From Polaribacter filamentus (GTDB lineage Bacteria > Bacteroidota > Bacteroidia > Flavobacteriales > Flavobacteriaceae), in contig NZ_MQUA01000013.1 of NCBI RefSeq assembly GCF_002943715.1, positions 2,493,501 to 2,557,500 of the forward strand: a stretch of DNA of 64,000 nt, given 5' to 3'. The notes beneath the pieces were generated by a model. It was given only the letters and a program-made list of their open reading frames with translations, was not told the origin of the DNA and did no database searches. The position numbers and the translations under genes are program-made. This document shows, piece after piece, positions 57,800-64,000 of the stretch (position 1 is the first letter of the stretch; each line of letters opens with the position of its first letter).

Positions 57800-58399
57800 T
57801 TAACCCTTTAGCTTTAATTGTTCTGGCAATAATCGGAATGTTTTTCGATGGTGAATATTTGCCCCAAATTCACGAATCGCATTTCTATGTTCTTTGGTTG
57901 GGTAGCCTTTATTTTTTTTCCAATTATACATCGGAAATTCCTGATGAATCTTAGCCATATATTCATCCCTGTAAGTTTTTGCTAAGACAGAAGCTGCCGC
58001 AATACTCAAATATTTTGCGTCCCCTTTTACAATCGTTTGGTGCGGAATTTCGTTATAATCTCTAAACTTATTACCATCTACAATAATAAATTCTGGGATA
58101 ATTTTTAACGCATCAATCGATCTATGCATTCCTGTAATTGAAGCTTGTAAAACATTTATTTCATCAACTTCATCTTGCCAAACAAAAGAAACGCCAAATG
58201 CGATAGCATTTTCTTCAATAAAAGGTCGTAATTCTTCCCTCCTTTTTTCTGATAATTGCTTAGAATCATTTAAAAAAGGATGTATAAAATCCTTGGGCAA
58301 AATTACAGCTGCAGCTACAACGGGGCCACATAAACAGCCTCTTCCTGCCTCCTCTGTGCCCGCCTCTAAAGAAAACTCACTATAATTAGGTTTCAACAT
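57800..58399 (-). CDS. rnhB: Ribonuclease HII
   Basis: A 199-residue RNase HII, which cuts RNA in RNA-DNA hybrids and removes single ribonucleotides from DNA. Conserved parts are [29 protein letters not shown], and [17 protein letters not shown]. The family motif is GxDEAGRG; here its first acidic residue, the metal-binding Asp, is Glu (codon GAG). The other catalytic residues are present. The substitution may or may not keep activity. Length is typical. Confidence 0.92.
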   Translation of the reverse strand: MLKPNYSEFSLEAGTEEAGRGCLCGPVVAAAVILPKDFIHPFLNDSKQLSEKRREELRPFIEENAIAFGVSFVWQDEVDEINVLQASITGMHRSIDALKIIPEFIIVDGNKFRDYNEIPHQTIVKGDAKYLSIAAASVLAKTYRDEYMAKIHQEFPMYNWKKNKGYPTKEHRNAIREFGANIHHRKTFRLLPEQLKLKG

Positions 58400-58569
58400 A
58401 GTACAAAGAAAAGAAAAATTTTTCTTATAGATTTCTAATATCTAGACAAGTTAAACACAAATTTCATCATAATGATACTTCTTTTAATACTTCAATTAAA
58501 TTTGAAGAGCCACTTTTAAATAAACAGATTTCATCATAATTATTAGTAATTATTTTCGTTTAATTATTT

Positions 58570-58577
58570 TACATTTG
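58570..58577 (+). promoter_or_regulatory. Probable -7 promoter element of the putative porin
   Basis: TACATTTG is a full TAnnTTTG match, 15 bases before the ATG. No convincing -33 box. Confidence 0.45.
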
Positions 58578-58591
58578 CCTTTGTATAATTT

Positions 58592-60556
58592 ATGATGAAC
58601 AAACAAATTTTTTTCTTTTTTTTATTGATTCTATTCAGTGCAGCGACTATTTTTTCTCAAAAAAGGTTTGCAGAGAATGAATTCACAACTCTTAACAGAA
58701 TAGAAAATGATTCTTTAATTTCTGGAAGAACCAAAATTGAACTTTCAGGAAAAACAAAATATACCGACTATAAAATTTTTTCTCATAAAGGAGATACTGC
58801 ATACATCGATACTACTTTAACGATTTTAAAAGAATATCAATTCAATTATTTAAGAAAAGATAATTTTGAGCTTTTAGAATTTCATAATCAAGGACAAACC
58901 TTTAATAATTTAGGGTATAGTTTCGATAATTTAAAACAATTTACAGACATAGGTTTTACTGCAAAACAGTTTAGTTATTTTGAAATTGAAGACATTGATT
59001 ACTATGAAGTTCCTACACCAACAACCGAAATTTTGTACAGAACTGGCTTGCAACAAGGACAAGTTGTAGATGCGCTTTTTACATTAAATTTCTCTAAAAG
59101 ATTAAACGTTTCTGCTTCTTATAAAGGATTACGTTCTTTGGGTGCTTACAGAAGATCTTTAGCAAGTAATGGCAATTTTAGAGGAACTTTTCATTACACA
59201 ACCAAAGAAAATCAATATGAAATTAAAGGCCATTTAACAAGCCAAGATTTTTTTAATGAAGAAAGCGGTGGATTAACAACTTCTGCTTTAGAAAATTTTA
59301 TTTCTGATAACCCCGATTTTCAATCCCGTGAACGATTGGATGTGAATTTAACGGATGCAGAAAATCAGTTTGATAGTAATAGAACGTATTTAGAACATAG
59401 CTATAAGTTGATCTCTAGCAAAGACACCATCAACAACAAAGATTTTAGCAATTTAAAAGTTGGTCATATTTTTACCAGTGAAAATAAGAGCTATAATTTT
59501 ACGCAAGCAACCGCAACTACCGCTATTTTCGGTGCTATAAATGGAACCGATGCAACAGATAATACTGCAAAAAGTAAAATTACCAACAACGAAATTAACC
59601 TTGAATTTAATTCAAAATATGTTTTAGGAAAATTTAAAGCGAAAGCAAATTACACAAGTTATTCTTATGGATATGACACTATTTTAAATAGCAATAGCAC
59701 TATTCAAATTCAAACATTAAAATTAGAAGGAAGTGCGCTTTCTTTTGGTGCAGATTGGAATGCTAAAATTAAAAATTTTAAATTAAATGCTGATGCCTCT
59801 GTAACTCCTGGTTCTGGAATATTATCGGGTAACTTTTTAAAAGGGGAAGCTGTTTACGAAAATGACAGCCTTTTTACGGTAAAAGGAAGTTTATTAATTA
59901 GTTCGAAATCATCAAATTTTAACACATTATTACATCAAAGTAAATATGACAATTACAATTGGGAAAACAATTTTAGTAGTGTAAACACTCGAGATTTAGG
60001 TTTCTCTTTTAATTCTAAATGGATAAATGCTGCTCTTAATTTTACCAATATTGATAACTATACTTATTTTGATGAAAACAATGCGCCACAACAATTTGCA
60101 AATCAGATTACGTATTTAAAAGTAAAAGCAAATAGAGAATTTAAATTTTGGAAATTAGCTTTAGACAATACAGTTATGTATCAAAACGTAAGCAGCGGAA
60201 GTTCTGTTTTTAGAGTTCCAGAGTTTGTAACCAGAAATACTTTTTACTACACAGATTATTGGTTTAAAGGGAAACCAATGTTGGTAAATATTGGCGTTAC
60301 TTTTAAGTATTTTACTAAATATGCGGCAAATGCTTACAATCCTTTATTAGCAGAATTTATATTACAGAACGATCAGCAAATTGGGTACCCCACTTTTGAT
60401 GTTTTTTTTAACGCACAAGTTCGAAGAACACGTATGTATTTTAAAGTTGATAATGTAACTTCTGGTTTTTCTGACAAAAATTATTTTTCGGCTCCAAATT
60501 ATCCTTATCGAGATTTTACCATACGTTTTGGGTTAGTCTGGAATTGGTTTATTTAA
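58592..60556 (+). CDS. Putative outer-membrane porin
   Basis: A 654-residue protein with a signal peptide (FFFFLLILFSAATIFSQ) and a beta-barrel body: alternating aromatic/polar strands such as FSKRLNVSASYKGLRSLGAY and MYFKVDNVTSGFSDKNYF, ending RFGLVWNWFI with a C-terminal aromatic strand. It matches the Bacteroidota putative porin family. Substrate unknown. Confidence 0.85.
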   Translation: MMNKQIFFFFLLILFSAATIFSQKRFAENEFTTLNRIENDSLISGRTKIELSGKTKYTDYKIFSHKGDTAYIDTTLTILKEYQFNYLRKDNFELLEFHNQGQTFNNLGYSFDNLKQFTDIGFTAKQFSYFEIEDIDYYEVPTPTTEILYRTGLQQGQVVDALFTLNFSKRLNVSASYKGLRSLGAYRRSLASNGNFRGTFHYTTKENQYEIKGHLTSQDFFNEESGGLTTSALENFISDNPDFQSRERLDVNLTDAENQFDSNRTYLEHSYKLISSKDTINNKDFSNLKVGHIFTSENKSYNFTQATATTAIFGAINGTDATDNTAKSKITNNEINLEFNSKYVLGKFKAKANYTSYSYGYDTILNSNSTIQIQTLKLEGSALSFGADWNAKIKNFKLNADASVTPGSGILSGNFLKGEAVYENDSLFTVKGSLLISSKSSNFNTLLHQSKYDNYNWENNFSSVNTRDLGFSFNSKWINAALNFTNIDNYTYFDENNAPQQFANQITYLKVKANREFKFWKLALDNTVMYQNVSSGSSVFRVPEFVTRNTFYYTDYWFKGKPMLVNIGVTFKYFTKYAANAYNPLLAEFILQNDQQIGYPTFDVFFNAQVRRTRMYFKVDNVTSGFSDKNYFSAPNYPYRDFTIRFGLVWNWFI

Positions 60557-60665
60557 AAAAAATATTCTAAACCCTTCCCGAAAAGAAAATCTTTAAAAGC
60601 GATATGGAAACCATATTGAAATAAATTTCCTAAAAAAGAATTTAACTCAAATGAAAAAACCAAAT

Positions 60666-60920
60666 ATGAAAAGTCAACTTAAAAATAACTGGAAACTTTT
60701 TTTAATTGCAAGTTTAACTTTAGGATTCGCACCTTTTAATCCGCCACATATTTTAGGCAAAATTCAATGGGTTTTAGGCGGAAATGCATTTTCTGCAGAA
60801 AACGGAATGCAAGGACAAGATTGGTTTGATGTCTTGTTGCACGGTTTGCCTTGGGTTTTATTATTGATCTCTATACTGTTAAATATTTTTGGGTTGTTGA
60901 CAAAAAAAGGTTCCCAATAA
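60666..60920 (+). CDS. Small conserved-type membrane protein
   Basis: About 84 residues from the ATG at 60666 (an in-frame ATG 15 bases upstream is possible). Two hydrophobic segments (WKLFLIASLTLGFAPF and VLLHGLPWVLLLISILLNIF) flank a loop with HILGKIQWVLGGNAF and MQGQDWFDVL. I recall similar small proteins near membrane-protein genes in Flavobacteriia, without known function. Confidence 0.65.
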   Translation: MKSQLKNNWKLFLIASLTLGFAPFNPPHILGKIQWVLGGNAFSAENGMQGQDWFDVLLHGLPWVLLLISILLNIFGLLTKKGSQ

Positions 60921-61002
60921 GTATTTGTAAACAAACAAATAACTTTAAATTATAATAGCGATTTAATCAAAAAAAGATTTTATTCAGCAACTATAAATTT
61001 TG

Positions 61003-61062
61003 ATACAATCCTATTCTAAATAAATTTTAGGCACATGAAATTTATTTAGGACAGGATTGTAT
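61003..61062. repeat. Long inverted repeat (hairpin) upstream of the P450 gene
   Basis: Arms of 25 bp at 61003-61027 and 61038-61062 match at 23 of 25 positions, with a 10-base loop (TAGGCACATG). There is no T-run after it, so it is not a standard terminator. It lies in a gene-free stretch (60,921-61,228) about 165 bases before the P450 start. Confidence 0.7.
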
Positions 61063-61228
61063 TATTTAGTTAAAAACTTTAGAATGATGTTTTATAAGTA
61101 TAAATTTAATGAAAAATACAACCAATTACAAAAGCGAATATGCTTAAATTTGTACAAAATAAATACAACAAGTCAACTTTTATAGATTCTTCAAAACGGG
61201 TTGTTAATGAGTGCAAATAAAATTAAAA

Positions 61229-62563
61229 ATGAGTGTATCCAATAAAATTCCAGAAGTTTCTTTTTTTAAGTTTCTAAAGCATGCCAATGCTATTTTACAA
61301 AATCCTTTACCTTTTCACGCAAAAAACTTTGATACTTTAGGAGATATTTTTCGTTTAAAAATTGGTTTTGGAAAATCTGTTTTGTTTTGTAGAGATGCTG
61401 GACTTTTACAACATGCGCTTCAAAAGAATCAAAAAAATTATACCAAATCTTATATTCAAACCAAAGATTTAGCAAAATATGTTGGAAAAGGATTGTTAAC
61501 TGCTGAGGGAGAACATTGGCAAAAACAACGAAAATTAATTCAGCCAGCTTTTCATAAAGGCCAACTTAAGCTGTTGGTTGATACCATTCAAAAAACCATT
61601 TTAGCAGAATTAAAAAATATTAAAACTGGAAAACCGATGGATGTTTTTCCTGTTTTTAATGATTTGGCTTTTCAAACTGTTATCAAATCAATTTTCAATA
61701 TAAACATTTCTAATGCTGATATTGATTCATTGCAACATACCACAGAAGCTACTCAAAAAATGTTGGTTCAAGAACTAAGACAACCTTTTTTTGTTTGGTG
61801 GTTTAACCTTTCAGGAAAAACGAAAAAGCATTTAGACTTGACTCAAAATTCGAGAACAATTTTAAAAAGATTGGTGGAAAAAAGAAAGCAAAGCAACGGA
61901 GATCATCATGATTTATTGGACATGCTTTTAAGTGCAAAATATGAGGATGGCTCTAAGATGGATGAAAATCAATTGGTAGATGAAATATTGATTTTATTTG
62001 CAGCGGGTCATGAAACAACTTCAAATTCACTTACTTTTACCTGCGAATTGTTGGCCCGAAATCCTGCAGCACAATCAAAAATAGCATCTGAAATCAAAAA
62101 AATAAAAAGTGAATCTACGGATTGCATGCATTGGATAAAAAATGCGAGTTATACAAAATTAGTTATTGAAGAATCTATGCGTTTGTTTCCTCCAGCCTAT
62201 TTTATGGACCGCGTAAATATTGAGGAAGACACTTACAACGGAATTGTTTTACCCAAAGGCTCGAATTTGTTGTTTTCAATTTATGAAATTCATCGTCATT
62301 CAGACTTTTGGAAACAGCCAAATAAATTTATTCCTGAGCGTTTTTTAGATGAAAATATTAAGTTTTCAAAAAATTATTTTCCTTTTGGTGCGGGACCTAG
62401 AATGTGTATTGGCAATAATTTTGCCATGTATGAAATGATTTTAGCAATTATTGCTTTGGTAGAACAATTCGAAATTATTGAAAAGGAATCCCCTATTCAA
62501 ATAAAACCATTAATTACGCTGAAACCACACAATGCTATTTTGGAATTTAAAAATAGGATTTGA
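61229..62563 (+). CDS. Cytochrome P450
   Basis: A 444-residue haem monooxygenase. The I-helix oxygen-binding motif is FAAGHETTSNSL, the K-helix motif is the E-x-x-R in EESMRLFPPAYFMDR, and the haem-binding loop is FPFGAGPRMCIGNNF with the ligand Cys at about residue 393. The start at 61229 (ATG) is preferred over a GTG 18 bases upstream. There is no signal peptide. It probably hydroxylates a lipid or terpenoid-like substrate using a separate ferredoxin system; none is adjacent. Confidence 0.93.
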   Translation: MSVSNKIPEVSFFKFLKHANAILQNPLPFHAKNFDTLGDIFRLKIGFGKSVLFCRDAGLLQHALQKNQKNYTKSYIQTKDLAKYVGKGLLTAEGEHWQKQRKLIQPAFHKGQLKLLVDTIQKTILAELKNIKTGKPMDVFPVFNDLAFQTVIKSIFNINISNADIDSLQHTTEATQKMLVQELRQPFFVWWFNLSGKTKKHLDLTQNSRTILKRLVEKRKQSNGDHHDLLDMLLSAKYEDGSKMDENQLVDEILILFAAGHETTSNSLTFTCELLARNPAAQSKIASEIKKIKSESTDCMHWIKNASYTKLVIEESMRLFPPAYFMDRVNIEEDTYNGIVLPKGSNLLFSIYEIHRHSDFWKQPNKFIPERFLDENIKFSKNYFPFGAGPRMCIGNNFAMYEMILAIIALVEQFEIIEKESPIQIKPLITLKPHNAILEFKNRI

Positions 62564-62669
62564 CTGAAAGATCAAATTTTTAATTAAATTTCCACAAATC
62601 AAACTAAATTCTTTGTGAGGAAACAGTAGTTGTAAACTTGTTTAATTGGTAACAAAGAAAAATTTAATC

Positions 62670-62826
62670 TCAACGAATTATTATATAGCAAGCAACTCTT
62701 CTTCCGGCATTTCCTCTAGGTCGCGTTATAAAACCATAAGGATTTGTGTGAAGAATTAAGTCTTTATTTAAGATGTTTTTTGTTTCGTCATCACAACCAA
62801 TGCACAATTCATCAGTTTTTAAAAAT
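62670..62826 (-). pseudogene. 5'-truncated gene fragment
   Basis: On the minus strand a frame of about 50 codons reads FLKTDELCIGCDDETKNI, then LHTNPYGFITRPRGNAGRRV and stops at 62670-62672. The 5' part is missing; it ends where the neighbouring receptor fragment begins. I do not recognise the family, although the RPRGNAGRR segment looks like conserved coding sequence. Confidence 0.4.
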
Positions 62827-63079
62827 TGAAGCTCAAATTACAGGTCTATACTATTCAAAAAGAAATAACCCATAAGAGGAATAATTAGCAAAATCATCTA
62901 TCGATTTTGGATTATAGAAATCTCTTTGGAATAAAAAAAGAGAAATTACATTATCAGCCAGTGATTTGTTTAATAATTTTGGATTAAGACAACGCATCAA
63001 TGGAGAAGGTTTTACAGCTTTGTATGAAAACAATTTTGAAACTCAAATTATTCGTTTAGGGATGAAGTATAAATTTTAA
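62826..63079 (+). pseudogene. C-terminal fragment of a TonB-receptor-like barrel protein
   Basis: One frame reads AQITGLYYSKRNNP, then after three in-frame stops LWNKKREITLSASDLFNNFG, LRQRINGEGFTALYEN and IIRLGMKYKF, the end of an outer-membrane barrel-family protein like the one at 16.4-19.1 kb. Two of the stops are TAA where CAA (Gln) would fit. Truncated and decayed. The 271 bases after it (to 63,350) hold no gene I can support. Confidence 0.65.
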
Positions 63080-63350
63080 AAACAAAAATTTATACTTTAT
63101 TGTCATTGTCCAAAAAAACGCTTTGTGCTCTTACCTAAATTTAAGTTGAGACTCAAACCTTTATTGCTGTTAAACAGTTTAAATTTTTCTTTTAACAATC
63201 TCATTTAGCTTTGTAAGGTTTCCTTAATTTTTTATTAGAGATACTTTTCTGCTCTTTCATTATAGCCTTTTTCTTCTTATTCAAAAATTCGACTGATCTA
63301 ATATAAATATCCATTTTAAGTGATTAGTATCAACAAAATTATATAGAGAC

Positions 63351-64000
63351 TTATTTTTTAACCAACTGTTTAATCTTAATATTAAATGCGGCGAATAGCA
63401 AGGTCATAAAAGGGCTTAAATAATTAAAAATTGCATACACAAAATAATCAGAAACAGAAACACCTAAAACTCCAGATTGATAAGCCCCACAAGTATTCCA
63501 AGGAATTAAAACCGAAGTTACAGTTCCGGAATCTTCTAAAGTTCTACTTAAATTCTCTGGTGCTAAACCTCTATCTTGATATGCTTTTTTAAACATTTTA
63601 CCCGGAATTACTAATGCCAAATATTGATCTGAAGCAATTGCGTTTAAACCCAAGCAACTTACAACTGTACTTGCAAACAAGCCAAAAACGGAGGTTGCTA
63701 CTGATAATAATTCTTTCGTAATTTTTGCCAATGCACCAATTGCGTCCATAATTCCGCCAAAAACCATTGCACAGACAATTAACAAGATCGTCCAAATCAT
63801 TCCTGCAATTCCGCCTGATGAAAATAATTCGGTTAGTTTTTCATCATCCGTTTGTATTGTAACATCTGTAAATATTGACTTCCCTATCGCTCCAAAATTA
63901 GATTCAGAGATTTCGCTTAAAACATCACCTTGAAAAATAAATGCGAAAATAGCTGCTAAAATAACACCAACTCCTAGGGCAATTAATGGTTTTGTTTTCA
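63351..64000 (-). CDS. Na+/H+ antiporter NhaC-like, C-terminal part (5' end outside window)
   Basis: The frame is open from 63351 to the window edge, about 216 residues. It contains hydrophobic helices, including PLIALGVGVILAAIFAFIF, MIWTILLIVCAMVFGGIMDA, FGLFASTVVSCLGLNAIASD, and VTSVLIPWNTCGAYQSGVLG, the last typical of NhaC-family antiporters. The ATG at 63800 is internal. It would exchange sodium for protons, complementing the Nqr pump. Confidence 0.85.
   Translation of the reverse strand, partial: KTKPLIALGVGVILAAIFAFIFQGDVLSEISESNFGAIGKSIFTDVTIQTDDEKLTELFSSGGIAGMIWTILLIVCAMVFGGIMDAIGALAKITKELLSVATSVFGLFASTVVSCLGLNAIASDQYLALVIPGKMFKKAYQDRGLAPENLSRTLEDSGTVTSVLIPWNTCGAYQSGVLGVSVSDYFVYAIFNYLSPFMTLLFAAFNIKIKQLVKK

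Overview
This AT-rich window comes from a chromosome of the family Flavobacteriaceae (Bacteroidota), most like marine genera such as Polaribacter or Tenacibaculum. The signs are a gldA-like gliding ABC gene, cargo proteins with type IX secretion (T9SS) C-terminal domains and a T9SS plug protein, GLPGLI proteins, an Nqr sodium pump, an extended ribosomal protein S16, a DnaE polymerase fused to a proofreading exonuclease, and promoters with the Bacteroidota -7 motif TAnnTTTG. Genus is inference; no rRNA is present.

Layout. 1-6.1 kb: end of a prophage (tape-measure C-terminus, two tail-type proteins, tyrosine recombinase) lying against the 3' end of tRNA-Ser(GGA). 6.2-14.2 kb: rpsP-rimM, dnaE, a broken small gene, a sugar-lactone oxidase and a HAD phosphatase. 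14.3-16.1 kb: gldA-like gene and a membrane protein. 16.3-23.7 kb: an outer-membrane barrel protein, two GLPGLI proteins (one decayed) and a small secreted protein, divergent from a histidine kinase/response regulator pair; tandem TGTTAA repeats with a 10-bp period lie in two upstream regions. 23.8-26.3 kb: deoxynucleoside kinase, remnants of an ECF sigma factor and an MscS-like protein, and the primary sigma factor. 26.5-31.8 kb: a TonB receptor split by an IS5-type element, followed by a beta-propeller phytase. 31.9-38.5 kb: rpe, an exonuclease/GIY-YIG fusion, small genes, pseudogene debris, tRNA-Arg(TCG), yqeY-like and retropepsin-like genes. 38.6-44.7 kb: nqrABCDEF. 45-55 kb: T9SS plug protein, apaG, DUF3667, NRDE, pruA, a large T9SS metalloprotease, lipB. 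55.5-64 kb: nucleoid-associated protein, an IS1595 element, rnhB, a putative porin, a cytochrome P450, remnants, and a truncated nhaC-like gene.

Two kinds of broken gene occur and should be kept apart. At least seven otherwise well-preserved genes, including normally indispensable ones (rpe, nqrC), are split by single-base indels, nearly all in homopolymer runs. Restoring one base gives full family length, so these look like sequencing or assembly errors, though real phase variation cannot be excluded by eye. Others carry in-frame nonsense codons or missing parts (sigma/MscS remnant, second GLPGLI gene, TonB fragment at 62.8 kb, T9SS-domain remnant at 36 kb) and look truly decayed.

The best candidates for little-described biology are the GLPGLI/outer-membrane barrel/two-component module with its shared direct repeats, the phytase locus whose receptor was recently inactivated by an IS, and a cysteine-bearing conserved protein beside the nqr operon.
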